Source of the DNA: Microbacterium sp. ProA8
GTDB lineage: Bacteria; Actinomycetota; Actinomycetes; Actinomycetales; Microbacteriaceae
Direction of reading: 5' to 3'
Assembly: GCF_039905635.1 (NCBI RefSeq)
Contig: NZ_CP157000.1
Coordinates: 62,001 to 126,000, forward strand
DNA length: 64,000 bases
Position numbers and translations under genes: made by a program. Below the pieces are notes generated by a model. The model did no database searches, was not told the origin of the DNA, and saw only the letters and a list, made by a program, of their open reading frames with translations. Positions 1 to 8,313 of the stretch are shown here, one piece after another; the stretch's first letter is position 1, and each line of letters opens with the position of its first letter.

Positions 1-127
1 AGTTCGCGAGCACCTCGTCGAGACCGTGCCCCTGACGCGCCGCGCGATCCACGTTGACGATGAATCCGGCGACGACCCCGGAGAACCCGGTGATCGCCGC
101 GACGATTCGAAACCATGACCAATGCAT
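1..127 (-). CDS. Pr6Pr-like membrane protein, 5' part only (runs off the window)
   Basis: Only the first 42 codons are inside the window. The ATG at 127 follows a GGGGGAG ribosome site. Residues 5-24 form a hydrophobic helix, then a short polar loop ends in GLDEVLAN. This order matches the start of the next gene on the same strand, where one helix and a loop run into IANFFSFFTI, so I infer a second tandem member of the Pr6Pr family. The missing 3' part prevents a firm assignment. The family has no established function. Confidence 0.5.
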   Translation of the reverse strand, partial: MHWSWFRIVAAITGFSGVVAGFIVNVDRAARQGHGLDEVLAN

Positions 128-329
128 GTCTCCCCCTTTTCGACACCACGCGGTTGCGTGTCGTCTTCCCCGAGCACAGATGTACTCCTGCGGATACCCT
201 CGCGGCGGAAACATGTGTGTCGGCAGGCGGTGGAAAGCGCGCGCCAACCCGGGCGCGTTGTGCAGAACCTACAACGTGTCCGCCGTTAGGGGGACAGAAC
301 CGATAAACGGCCTTTCGCGGCGATTTTGC

Positions 330-1088
330 TCAGTCCGACAGGGCGGAGGAGCGCACGGATGCCGCCGCCGGCGCCTCGGCCGAGGCATCCGTGTCCGTCA
401 TGCCGGACCGACGGCCCCACCACACGACGAAGGCGCCCACCGCGACGATCGCGACCGCGATGCCGATGACGTAGACGAGCACCGAGGGCCACCCGCCCGG
501 GTTGTTCGGGTTCAGGAATGGGTACGGATACCAGAACGGATCGCTCGACACCGGGTTGGTGATGAGAGGTCCCCGGATCAGCGTGTAGGCGACCCAGAGG
601 ATCGGGAAGGCGACCACCGCCCACAGGCTCCGCCACGGCAGCGCGCGGCGCAGCGGGCCGACGAAGACGTCGGCCAGGAGGAACAGTGGGCCGATCAAGT
701 GCAGCACCTCGTTCGACCACGGGATGGGTTCGCTGCCCTGCGGCAGCGTGATGCTGCGCAGCAAGGTGTTGTAGACGATGCCGGTGATGATCATGTAGGT
801 GCTCACGCAGGCGAGCGCGACGGCCAGCGCAGGTGGTTCCGCGATCGTCCTGCGTCCGCGCGCGAAGTACCAGACCGCCGCCCAGATCAGCACGACCGCC
901 GCCAGAGCGTTGGAGAGGATCGTGAAGAAGCTGAAGAAGTTGGCGATCGTCGTGGTGACGTCGCGGCCGAGATCGGTCGCGGTGCCGACCGACTTCGACA
1001 GCTGTGCGGTGATGGCCGTGACGGTGACAGCCGCCATGGCCAGTCGCAGCACCGTCCACACCGTCGCCCATGCCCGAGAACGCGTCAT
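330..1088 (-). CDS. Pr6Pr family integral membrane protein
   Basis: This 252-residue protein has about six hydrophobic segments (roughly residues 10-27, 50-70, 83-106, 123-140, 150-166 and 203-223) and a short polar C-terminal tail. The loop after helix 1 carries ANFFSFFTILSN, and later loops have WYPYPFLNP and WPSVLVY patterns that I associate with actinobacterial Pr6Pr membrane proteins. The start is the ATG at 1088; an in-frame GTG at 1094 is possible and neither has a strong ribosome site. It lies downstream of a probable paralogue on the same strand. Its function is unknown. Confidence 0.75.
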   Translation of the reverse strand: MTRSRAWATVWTVLRLAMAAVTVTAITAQLSKSVGTATDLGRDVTTTIANFFSFFTILSNALAAVVLIWAAVWYFARGRRTIAEPPALAVALACVSTYMIITGIVYNTLLRSITLPQGSEPIPWSNEVLHLIGPLFLLADVFVGPLRRALPWRSLWAVVAFPILWVAYTLIRGPLITNPVSSDPFWYPYPFLNPNNPGGWPSVLVYVIGIAVAIVAVGAFVVWWGRRSGMTDTDASAEAPAAASVRSSALSD

Positions 1089-1193
1089 GGCCACACCATA
1101 GCGATCCGCGTCCGCGGTGCGGCGCCGCGGTGCACACGGCGTGGCGCGGGTGGTGGCGCGGCGTGCTGCGACCCGTTCACGCGCAGACGATGA

Positions 1194-1691
1194 TCAGCCG
1201 CCGAAGCGATCCGCCTGCATCCGGAGGGCGGCGGTGGCGGGATCCTCGTCCCACACGCGCGACTGAGCGCCCTCCAGCACGCGGACGAGTGGCACCCAGC
1301 CGACCCAGCGCAGGGGCTCCCAGCCCGGCGCAGGTGGCAGTGCCTCGAGCTCCCGGTACTCGTCGACGCGCACCCGATCCCAGGCGTGGACGACTCGGTG
1401 GTTGCCGAGGGTCAGGCCGACGTGGCCCCAGTCGCGGCGATCGCCGAAGAGCTCGCCGACGCCCTCGTAGAACGCCAGGGCGTAGGCAGGGGGCGCACCG
1501 GTGTTCAGCGACGCGCCATACAGCTGCGCCGATTCGGCCGCATTGTCGCCGCCGAAGACCTCGAGGTCGTTCGAGCGCTCGATCGCATCCTCGACGAACG
1601 CCAGGCACCGCGTCGCGTACGCGGTCGAACCGGTGTGCCCGAGCGCCCAGGCCGCGGCGTTCGCACCGCACGTTTCCACATCGAAGCTCAT
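1194..1691 (-). CDS. NlpC/P60- or CHAP-like cysteine amidase-fold protein
   Basis: The 165-residue protein has the arrangement of a papain-like NlpC/P60 or CHAP domain. Cys29 lies in TRCLAFVEDA at a helix start, His90 in WGHVGLTLG, and a further His102 in VVHAW. Such enzymes cut peptide bonds in cell-wall or conjugated peptides. No signal peptide or membrane helix is visible, so it may act inside the cell. The start chosen (MSFDVETC) discards 45 upstream codons that look non-coding. It stands alone, convergent with nothing nearby. The family call is by motif order only. Confidence 0.5.
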   Translation of the reverse strand: MSFDVETCGANAAAWALGHTGSTAYATRCLAFVEDAIERSNDLEVFGGDNAAESAQLYGASLNTGAPPAYALAFYEGVGELFGDRRDWGHVGLTLGNHRVVHAWDRVRVDEYRELEALPPAPGWEPLRWVGWVPLVRVLEGAQSRVWDEDPATAALRMQADRFGG

Positions 1692-1854
1692 CCACAGCAG
1701 GCTAGCGAACACGAACCGTCCATGTGATCGGCGGGCATCGGATACCGGGGCCTGCGTCGCCGGAATTGCGCGGAAGCCGTGCGAAGGTCCCGGCGCCGCA
1801 CGTGTCGTGCGGTCTGAACAGCGCATCCTGCGGTGAACGGGACGTCTCGTGCGA

Positions 1855-3126
1855 TCAGAAGGGCGCGTCGCGGCTCCCCGTCGAACGGAACACCGGAACC
1901 GCGCGTTCCGGCTCGACCAGGTAGCGACGGCCGGAGGGCGAGGTCCAGAGGATCGCGCCGCCGGACCCGGCGACCTGTCGGATGCTCCAGTCGGTGTGAT
2001 GTCGGACGGTGTGATGCCCCTCGCACAGCGGCCCGAGATTCGTGAGCTCGGTGTGTCCCCCCAGCGCCCAGTCGATGTTGTGGTCGATATCGCACCGGGA
2101 GGCCGGCATCCCGCAGCCTGGTCCCATGCATCGATCGGCGCGCCATTTCACCAGCTTCTGAAGCGCCGGTGGCGGGCGGTACTGATCGCGGCCGACCGAG
2201 AGCACCATGCCCGTCTCGGGGTGGGTGAGCACGCGCGTCCATCCCGACGCGCCGCCCGCGAGTTCCCGCGCCACCGGCAGCGGGATGGGTCCGATGCCCT
2301 CGACGACCGGCGGGTCGATCCCGGCGGCCGCGCGGGAGGCGTCTGACTCGTGCAGGAGCGCGAGCACCGGGGTGGTGACGAACACCGTCGCCTGCACGCC
2401 CCGTACGTGGTCGGGGTGCGTATCGAGCACGCCGTCGATGAGAAGGTCGAGGACCACATCGGCGCGCGCCTGGTCGAGGGTGCGGGTCTCTCCCTCGCGG
2501 GCCGCGATGCCCTTCGCCATGGCGGTGGTCCGACCGAATGCGGCCTGGATGGCGACCATGGGTGCATACACGTGCACCCATCCCATGGCGTCGTCGTCTG
2601 GCTCGATCGCGATCCGTCGCCGGTTGAGGGCGCGCTCGTAGCGTTCGGTGAGGGTGGCCGACCGCACTGCGTCGATGAGGGCGCGCAGCTTGCGGCGGAA
2701 AGTGCCGACGGCCTCCGCCTCCGCGAGGGCGATCCCCGGCTCGAGCACCTGCGGGCGGAACTCCGGCTCGAGGTCGTTCACGGCGGCGATCAGGATCTGC
2801 GCGTGCCGTTCCGTGATCCGTGCCCGCTCCATCGAGACGAGCACCGCGGGGTAGGAGTGCACCAGGGCTTCCGAGAAGCCCAGCAGATCGCCGGCGGCGT
2901 GCTCGGTGATCCGCAGCGCGGCCGCGAGCTCCAGCCGCACGCCGCGCTCCACGACCTCGGTCAGAACCCGGCCGTTGCGGGTCGCCTCGCGAAGCGCCTC
3001 ACGCCGCATCGCGTCGATCCGGACCAGTCGCTGGGCGGCGAGCACCGTCATCATGTCGGCCGCCTCGATGACCAGATCGAGCTCGTCGGGGAGCATCCGA
3101 TCATCGAGGTCGAGGTCGTGTGACAT
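1855..3126 (-). CDS. DUF222 / 13E12-type HNH endonuclease
   Basis: This 423-residue protein has the long helical DUF222 (13E12 repeat) region followed by a C-terminal HNH nuclease motif: a CxxPGC segment, then CDIDHNIDWALGGHT and GPLCEGHHTVRHH between about residues 333 and 378. HNH domains cleave DNA with a metal ion. The family is greatly amplified in actinobacteria and its role is not settled; mobile-element or phage-related functions are often suspected. The length is normal and the metal-binding histidines are present, so it looks intact. It is a single-gene unit facing the methyltransferase at 3277. Confidence 0.85.
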   Translation of the reverse strand: MSHDLDLDDRMLPDELDLVIEAADMMTVLAAQRLVRIDAMRREALREATRNGRVLTEVVERGVRLELAAALRITEHAAGDLLGFSEALVHSYPAVLVSMERARITERHAQILIAAVNDLEPEFRPQVLEPGIALAEAEAVGTFRRKLRALIDAVRSATLTERYERALNRRRIAIEPDDDAMGWVHVYAPMVAIQAAFGRTTAMAKGIAAREGETRTLDQARADVVLDLLIDGVLDTHPDHVRGVQATVFVTTPVLALLHESDASRAAAGIDPPVVEGIGPIPLPVARELAGGASGWTRVLTHPETGMVLSVGRDQYRPPPALQKLVKWRADRCMGPGCGMPASRCDIDHNIDWALGGHTELTNLGPLCEGHHTVRHHTDWSIRQVAGSGGAILWTSPSGRRYLVEPERAVPVFRSTGSRDAPF

Positions 3127-3276
3127 GCTTCAAGAGTAGAACATACGTACGACACTAAGCTCATGATGTGGCCCGTCAGGCCTCGATCGTGCGACGGATC
3201 GACACCAGGGCCCGCAAGCGGTCGTACGTACCCTTCGACGAACACTGCGGTGGGGATCCGTTGACAAGATGGACCG

Positions 3277-3897
3277 ATGGGACAGCCGCCGGGCTCACGC
3301 TGGAACCACAACATCCACTTCCACCCGCTCGTGATGAACGCCATCCGGCCGGGAGCAGCATCCGCTCTCGATGTCGGCACGGGCGACGGTGAGCTGGCCG
3401 GCGACCTGCGGAGCTCTCTGTCCGACGTCACCGCCGTCGACGTGGATGCCGATGTCCTGGCGAGAGCGGCGGCGAACCATCGCGGCATCCACTGGATCCA
3501 CGGCGACTTCATGACCTACGACTTCGGCCGGACGTTCGACATCGTGGCGGCGGTTGCCACCATCCATCACCTGCCGAGTCTGCCTGACGCGCTGCAACGG
3601 TTGGCCGACCTCACCTCACCTGGCGGCGTCGTGGTGATCATCGGCCTCGCACGGCCGACAACGCCCCGCGACCGCCTGCTCGGTCTGGCGGGGGTCGCAC
3701 AACACCAGTGGCTGTCGCGCACGCGGAACTTCTGGCAACATTCCGCGCCCACAGTGTGGCCGCCTCCGCACACGTACTCCGAGGTCCGCGAATGCGCAGC
3801 CCGTGTCCTTCCGGGCGTTCGGTGGCAGCAGTTCGCCTTGTGGCGCTATGCACTGACCTGGACGAAGCCCCACCTCTCCGGCGCGGATGCCCGCTGA
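3277..3897 (+). CDS. class I SAM-dependent methyltransferase
   Basis: The 206-residue protein has the Rossmann methyltransferase motifs in order: LDVGTGDGE (residues 31-39, the SAM-binding glycine loop), AVDVDADVL (the acidic ribose contact), HGDFMTYDF, and VAAVATIHHLP as motif IV. A PGGVVVIIGLARP strand follows. The C-terminal half carries an aromatic-rich cap that probably sets specificity; the substrate cannot be read from the sequence. It is divergent from the HNH gene and convergent with the hydrolase at 3923, so it is probably transcribed alone. Confidence 0.85.
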   Translation: MGQPPGSRWNHNIHFHPLVMNAIRPGAASALDVGTGDGELAGDLRSSLSDVTAVDVDADVLARAAANHRGIHWIHGDFMTYDFGRTFDIVAAVATIHHLPSLPDALQRLADLTSPGGVVVIIGLARPTTPRDRLLGLAGVAQHQWLSRTRNFWQHSAPTVWPPPHTYSEVRECAARVLPGVRWQQFALWRYALTWTKPHLSGADAR

Positions 3898-3922
3898 GGG
3901 ATCCGACGTCCTGCACCATCGG

Positions 3923-4756
3923 CTACTGCGGGGCTCCGGGTGCTGCGGGGATGCCGATCTCGTCGAGCCAGTCGGAGAGGAGCGCTGCCATGAGACCGGG
4001 GCGCTCGTGAGGAAGCGCATGTCCGGCGTCGCCCGCGGTGACGACAGTGGCACGGGGGTACTGATCTCCGAGGCGCTGCTGCCGTTCCCAGCCGACCCAA
4101 TGATCGTGTCGGCCTGAGACCACGAGCACCGGAGTGTCCACGGGCACCGTGTCGGGATCCGCGGCATGCGGTCCCGCGGTGATCGCGCTCTCGAGCGTCT
4201 CATCGTCGACTTCCCCGACGACGGGCAGCACCGCGCGACGAAATCGCTCGAGGGTGTCTGCCGTCCGAACGACGAAGTACCCCTCGTACTCGGCTCGCTG
4301 ATCCGGATCGAGTGCGGTGGACACCTGATCGTCTCGCACCACTGCCGGCGCAGGGATGCGCTGTTCCCCGGCAACGGCCGGGCAGATCAGCGCGATCCCG
4401 GCGATCCGGTCGGGATGCCGCGCCGCGATGGCGCGCGCGAAGTGCCCGCCGAACGAATGCCCGAGTACGAGAAATCCGCCGGTCGGTGCTTCCCTGTCAA
4501 GGAGGCGGTCGATGAGCTCCAGCACATCATCTGGTTGCCGAACCCCGGATGAGGGGCGGGAGTCGCCGTGGCCGGGTAGGTCGACGTACACCCGGCGAAC
4601 CGGCCGTGCATCGATCATCGGCTCGAGGAAGTCGCGTACCTCGCCCCGCGCCGAGTACGCGCCGTGAAGAGCGAGGAGCGGGATGCCGGCCCCGACCGCC
4701 TCGTAAGCCAGCGAAGCGGTGTCGCTGAGCTGAACCCTCATCGTCATGGTCCCCAT
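3923..4756 (-). CDS. alpha/beta hydrolase
   Basis: This 277-residue protein has the alpha/beta-hydrolase core: LLALHGAYSARGE (oxyanion loop), VDLPGHGDS, the nucleophile elbow GHSFGG with Ser101, a VSGRHDHW strand giving the probable acid, and GDAGHALP giving the catalytic histidine. The substrate cannot be inferred. Three in-frame ATGs lie close together (4756, 4747, 4741) with no clear ribosome site, so the exact start is uncertain. It has no signal peptide and is probably cytoplasmic. Confidence 0.85.
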   Translation of the reverse strand: MGTMTMRVQLSDTASLAYEAVGAGIPLLALHGAYSARGEVRDFLEPMIDARPVRRVYVDLPGHGDSRPSSGVRQPDDVLELIDRLLDREAPTGGFLVLGHSFGGHFARAIAARHPDRIAGIALICPAVAGEQRIPAPAVVRDDQVSTALDPDQRAEYEGYFVVRTADTLERFRRAVLPVVGEVDDETLESAITAGPHAADPDTVPVDTPVLVVSGRHDHWVGWERQQRLGDQYPRATVVTAGDAGHALPHERPGLMAALLSDWLDEIGIPAAPGAPQ

Positions 4757-4805
4757 GATGGTTCTATCTCAGTACTCGCCCACAGAGACCCGTCGCGGCT
4801 TTGAA

Positions 4806-5186
4806 CTACGCGGTGACGGCGGTCGCACGGATGGACACGAGGATCCCGGGCAGTTCGACGCCGAGCTTCGCGACGTATCGCGCCGGTGCAGCTGACGGGA
4901 ACCAGCGTGCGTACTCCTCGTTGAGACCTGCGAAGTCCTCCGGCCGCGTGAGGAGGATGCCGATCTCGACGACGTCCTCCAGTCCCGCCCCGGCCGCCTT
5001 CAGGATCGCCTCGCAGTTCGCGAGCGCCTGGCGCGTCTGCTCTTGGATGGTGTCGCCGGCCAGTGTGCCCGTGCCCACGTCTACGCCCACCGTGCCCGAA
5101 ACGTACACGTGCGTCCCCGCACGCACCGCCTGACTGTAGAACGGCGAGCTCGGTGCGTCCGGCGTGGTGATGGTCTCCCTGGGCAT
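4806..5186 (-). CDS. RidA family (YjgF/YER057c/UK114) protein
   Basis: The 126-residue protein matches the RidA fold length. It begins PRETITTPDAPSSPFYSQAV, has VYVSGTVGVD, then TRQALANCEAILKAAG and VVEIGILLTRPEDF. RidA enzymes hydrolyse reactive enamine/imine intermediates from PLP enzymes. The C-terminus reads ARYVAKLGVELPGILVSI where canonical RidA has an R-x-x-V-x-x-x-LP pattern; the arginine is present. The ATG at 5186 follows GAGGAGGC, a strong ribosome site, and excludes a longer upstream reading frame. Confidence 0.9.
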   Translation of the reverse strand: MPRETITTPDAPSSPFYSQAVRAGTHVYVSGTVGVDVGTGTLAGDTIQEQTRQALANCEAILKAAGAGLEDVVEIGILLTRPEDFAGLNEEYARWFPSAAPARYVAKLGVELPGILVSIRATAVTA

Positions 5187-5295
5187 CGCGAGCCTCCTCA
5201 TTGAGCGGATACCGCTGCCGTGCATGCTGGCAGAAGACCACAGGCATTTCCAGGGGCCGGGCGGCACCGAGGGGCCGTCACGTTAGCATTCGGGG

Positions 5296-5538
5296 ATGAC
5301 GAAGCCCGCTCCGAGGGAAGACGCACCGATCGAAGATGTGCCGATCGGCGGTGAGGTCATCCGCCTCGGGCAGTTCCTCAAGTTCGCCGGGCTCCTCGAC
5401 TCCGGTGGCAACGTGAAAGAGGCCATCATCGACGGCTATGTGACCGTGAACGGCGAGGTCGACCGCCGCCGCGGACGGCAGCTGCAGCGCGGCGACATCG
5501 TCGGCTTCGAGGGGCGTCGGGTCCGCGTCTGCCCATGA
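5296..5538 (+). CDS. RNA-binding S4 domain protein (YbcJ-like)
   Basis: This 80-residue protein is almost entirely one S4 RNA-binding domain: IRLGQFLKFAGL, then GGNVKEAIIDGYVTVNGEVDRRRGRQL and GDIVGFEG. Small stand-alone S4 proteins of this type are thought to bind structured RNA or ribosomes. The ATG follows CGGGG, and a TAGCAT element about 6 bases further upstream could be a -10 box giving a very short leader. It is divergent from ridA. Function beyond RNA binding is inferred from the family. Confidence 0.85.
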   Translation: MTKPAPREDAPIEDVPIGGEVIRLGQFLKFAGLLDSGGNVKEAIIDGYVTVNGEVDRRRGRQLQRGDIVGFEGRRVRVCP

Positions 5539-5601
5539 CGCGGCCCGGGCGGGACAGCGGTGGGCGGCTGGAACACGAGCCGGCTCGCGGAGAATGAAGG
5601 G

Positions 5602-5994
5602 ATGGAGTCGTGGGAGATGCGCGAGTGGTACGCCGAGTACATCGACGCCTGCAACCGGCACGACCTCGACGCCATCCGCTCGTTCGTCCATCCGTCGGTG
5701 CGCCGAGCGCACCTGCCCGGCGGCGCCGATGCGTGGATCGCGGACATGGCCGACCTCTTCCAGGGTTTTCCGGATTGGCGGTGGCGCCGCATCCAGCTCG
5801 TCGTGGAAGACGACCGCCTCGCCGCATATCTGCGCGGCAGCGGCACGCATCTCGGCACATTCGGCGGCATCGCTCCGACCCGGCGCCACGTCAACGTCGC
5901 GGAATTCGCGATGTACCGCGTGACGAGCGGGCGCTTCACCGAGTTCACCGGCTCCGAGAACGGCCTCGAACTCCGCGCGCAGCTCGCCCAGTAG
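5602..5994 (+). CDS. SnoaL-like / ester-cyclase family protein (NTF2 fold)
   Basis: The 130-residue protein reads as an NTF2-like SnoaL domain: an N-terminal helix with YAEYIDACNRHDLDAI, FVHPSVRRAHLPGG, a helix DMADLFQGFPDWRW, then beta strands and NVAEFAMYRV. The family includes polyketide cyclases and many small proteins of unknown substrate. The ATG at 5602, close behind GAAGG, is preferred over an upstream ATG at 5560 because homologous sequence starts there. It lies 63 bases downstream of the S4 gene on the same strand and may be co-transcribed. Confidence 0.7.
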   Translation: MESWEMREWYAEYIDACNRHDLDAIRSFVHPSVRRAHLPGGADAWIADMADLFQGFPDWRWRRIQLVVEDDRLAAYLRGSGTHLGTFGGIAPTRRHVNVAEFAMYRVTSGRFTEFTGSENGLELRAQLAQ

Positions 5995-6105
5995 CCACTC
6001 CCGCGCGCGGCCGCACGGAGGGGGCCGCGAAGATCGCGGCCGCCTGCCGTTGGGCAGGAGGTGCGCGTGTTCCCATACGCCCCGCCGGAGGACCGGCTCG
6101 GCGGG

Positions 6106-6312
6106 TTACTCCGGCGCGTACTTGAACGAGAGTTGGATCCGCGCTCGGAACAGCAGCGTCCCGTCGTCGCCGACGACGACGTCCTGCTTCGTCACCTCCG
6201 CGACGCGAAGATCGTGCAGCGACCCCGCGGCGGTATCGATGGCTTCTCGGGCCGCCTCCTCCCAGGACGAGGCACTCGTGCCGATGACATCGATCACTCG
6301 GTAAACGCTCAT
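6106..6312 (-). CDS. dodecin family flavin-binding protein
   Basis: The 68-residue protein has the dodecin pattern: VYRVIDVIGTSASSWEEAAREAI at the N-terminus, TAAGSLHDLRVAEV in the middle strand, and a C-terminal FRARIQLSFKY strand. Dodecins form hollow dodecamers that store flavins or coenzyme A in the cytoplasm. The usual Trp of the flavin site is present in SSWEEA. Length and motif order match the family well. It is a single gene, downstream of the GNAT gene on the same strand but separated by 77 bases. Confidence 0.9.
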   Translation of the reverse strand: MSVYRVIDVIGTSASSWEEAAREAIDTAAGSLHDLRVAEVTKQDVVVGDDGTLLFRARIQLSFKYAPE

Positions 6313-6389
6313 GCTGACCCCTCATCACTGGATGCGGACAAGTCCATACTGATCGCGCCCGGGTCCGTAGGGAAGGGCCCCACCCGCCG

Positions 6390-7010
6390 TCAGCCGCCGG
6401 CCGCGGGGATCGTCCTGCGCATCACGGTCTTGCTCTTGCCGATGTGACGCTCGAACGTGAACCCCGCCTTCTCGAACATCGCCCTCGTGCCGTTGTGCAA
6501 GAACGACGACGACGTCCTCTTGCCGGGGGCGAGCTCGTTGGGGAACGAGACCACCTCGCCGCCGCCGGCCTGCGCGATCAGCGCGAGCGCGCCGTCCAGG
6601 GCCTCGCGTGCCACTCCCGAGCGCCGGTGGTCGCGATCGACGAAGAAGCACGTGATGCGCCAGGGCGCCGGCTGAGCCTCGCCGCCGTCGTACTGCTTGC
6701 GGTGGTAGATGTTCGGAAGCTCGGCGGGACTGCCGTACTCGCACCACGCGATCGCATCGTCGCCGTCGAAGACGAGGGCGGCGTGCGCCACGCCCTCCGC
6801 CACGAGCCGCTGCTTGAACGTGGGCCCGTCGTACTCGTCCTTGACCGTCTGCTCGGTGTCGCCGTGGAAGTACGAGCAGTAGCACCCGCCCCAGACGCCG
6901 TTGTGCTTCTGTGCGAGCGCCAGCCACGCGGGGAACGTCTCGGGAGTGAGCGGCTTGATCACGTGCGCAGTCGTCACGCGCGCGCCCTTCGGGGCGTCCT
7001 CATCGGCCAT
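6390..7010 (-). CDS. GNAT family N-acetyltransferase
   Basis: The 206-residue protein has the GNAT core: a central strand ending in ITCFFVDRDHRRSGVAREALDGAL, which contains the R-x-x-G-x-A acetyl-CoA loop, followed by a strand/helix pair NGTRAMFEKAGFTFERHIG typical of motif B. The N-terminal part includes WGGCYCSYFHG, with three closely placed cysteine or histidine residues that occur in a subgroup of unassigned actinobacterial GNAT enzymes. The substrate is unknown. The frame stays open upstream for almost 1.2 kb, but that is a shadow of the catalase gene; the ATG at 7010 is the credible start. Confidence 0.85.
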   Translation of the reverse strand: MADEDAPKGARVTTAHVIKPLTPETFPAWLALAQKHNGVWGGCYCSYFHGDTEQTVKDEYDGPTFKQRLVAEGVAHAALVFDGDDAIAWCEYGSPAELPNIYHRKQYDGGEAQPAPWRITCFFVDRDHRRSGVAREALDGALALIAQAGGGEVVSFPNELAPGKRTSSSFLHNGTRAMFEKAGFTFERHIGKSKTVMRRTIPAAGG

Positions 7011-7141
7011 GGCAGCATCCTCGCGTCGGTGCTGCCAGTCTGGGACCAGACTCGGACCCTCGACAAGTGGCACGGCCACCGACCGGGTGAGCCGGCGAAG
7101 CGCCGGCCCACCGCGATCGGTGGCCGAAGACAGGCCCGCCG

Positions 7142-8092
7142 TCAGCCGAGTCTGCCGAACGTGGAGTCGATGTCTGCCATCTCCATCAGCGCAGTGGCTT
7201 CGATGAGCGCCAGCAGCTCCGGGTCGGCGCCGGGAGAGAACTCCTCGGGGCGCTCGGGTGCGATCTGGATGGGCACGCCCTCGGGCGCCTGCTCGGTGGC
7301 GTCGAGCTGCGTGCCGTCGTCTGACGGTGACATTCCCTGGAAGATCCTCCCCGCCTCCGACTGGTCGCCGAGGTCGAAGGAGTACTGCTTGCTCTGCAGG
7401 CCGAGGTCCAGCAGCCGCTTCACCTCGGGGAACCGCTCCGCGCTGGTCTTGGGGATCGGAAGGGCCGTCCGCCAATTGACACCGAGCGTCTCGAGGGCCT
7501 TGGCGTAGGCGTTCTCGTGCGCCTGGTCCCGCACGATCAGGTACGAGATCGTGGATCGGGCCATCTTGTTGTCGGTCATCTCGTACAGCCGGCACTTCTG
7601 GAGGCGACCGGTGGATTCGAGCATGAGGTTGTAGAGGAGATCGAGGACGAGGTTGCCGGAGTTGTAGACGTAGCTGCCGCTCCAGGGGTTTCCGACCGCG
7701 TCCACCGGCAGTGCCCCCTGAGCCCCGACCAGATAGTGATGGATGTTCCCGTGGTCCAGGGCGATGTTCAGCGGGGTCGCTCCGCGTGCGCCCGGGAGGT
7801 CGACCGGGTCGTCCGGCTTGCCCCGATACTCCGGGGATCCATCGAGCAGACGCGCGATCGTCGTGCCGATCAGCTCGACGTGACTGATCTCCTCGGTTCC
7901 GATGCCCTGGATGAGATCCTTGTACGGCTTCGCGTTGGCGCCGCGGAAGTTGATGCTCTGGAACAGGTACTGCATCATCGTGCGCATCTCGCCGAACTGA
8001 CCACCCAGCCCTTCCTGCAAGGCGTTGGCCGCGGCGGGATCCGGCTCGTCCTGCGCGATGGGGCTGATGAGGTTCTGCAGGTGAAAATACAT
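7142..8092 (-). CDS. manganese catalase family protein
   Basis: This 316-residue ferritin-like protein carries all five expected dimanganese ligands of the non-haem catalase family: Glu35 in FGEMRT, Glu68 and His71 in TEEISHVEL, Glu159 in LMLESTG, and His192 in RDQAHENAY. It should dismute hydrogen peroxide in the cytoplasm. The start MYFHLQN is preceded by CCGGAGGAG, a strong ribosome site, and matches the usual family start. The C-terminal 60 residues are an acidic, low-complexity tail. It is divergent from the AraC-type gene at 8314. Confidence 0.9.
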   Translation of the reverse strand: MYFHLQNLISPIAQDEPDPAAANALQEGLGGQFGEMRTMMQYLFQSINFRGANAKPYKDLIQGIGTEEISHVELIGTTIARLLDGSPEYRGKPDDPVDLPGARGATPLNIALDHGNIHHYLVGAQGALPVDAVGNPWSGSYVYNSGNLVLDLLYNLMLESTGRLQKCRLYEMTDNKMARSTISYLIVRDQAHENAYAKALETLGVNWRTALPIPKTSAERFPEVKRLLDLGLQSKQYSFDLGDQSEAGRIFQGMSPSDDGTQLDATEQAPEGVPIQIAPERPEEFSPGADPELLALIEATALMEMADIDSTFGRLG

Positions 8093-8313
8093 GGGTTCTC
8101 CTCCGGTGTCGGCGAATGTACGGAACACCCTCCGACTCCGTGCGCGGCGTCGGCACCGGGATGGACACGGCGGCACGTGACGCGTACCATCCGCAGCCCC
8201 GCAAGCCCGCGAGCGGACGTGATCCCGAACCGTGACGCGAGCCGAGAGAATGATCGATCGGATGCCGTCACTCCGCTGCCCTGCGCCGGCGCTGCGTCCG
8301 CGATGATGTCAGC

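Noticed and set aside
7011-8204. Upstream extension of the GNAT frame to a 604-codon protein
   Set aside because: The added part lies in an alternative frame of the manganese catalase gene and has non-coding composition.
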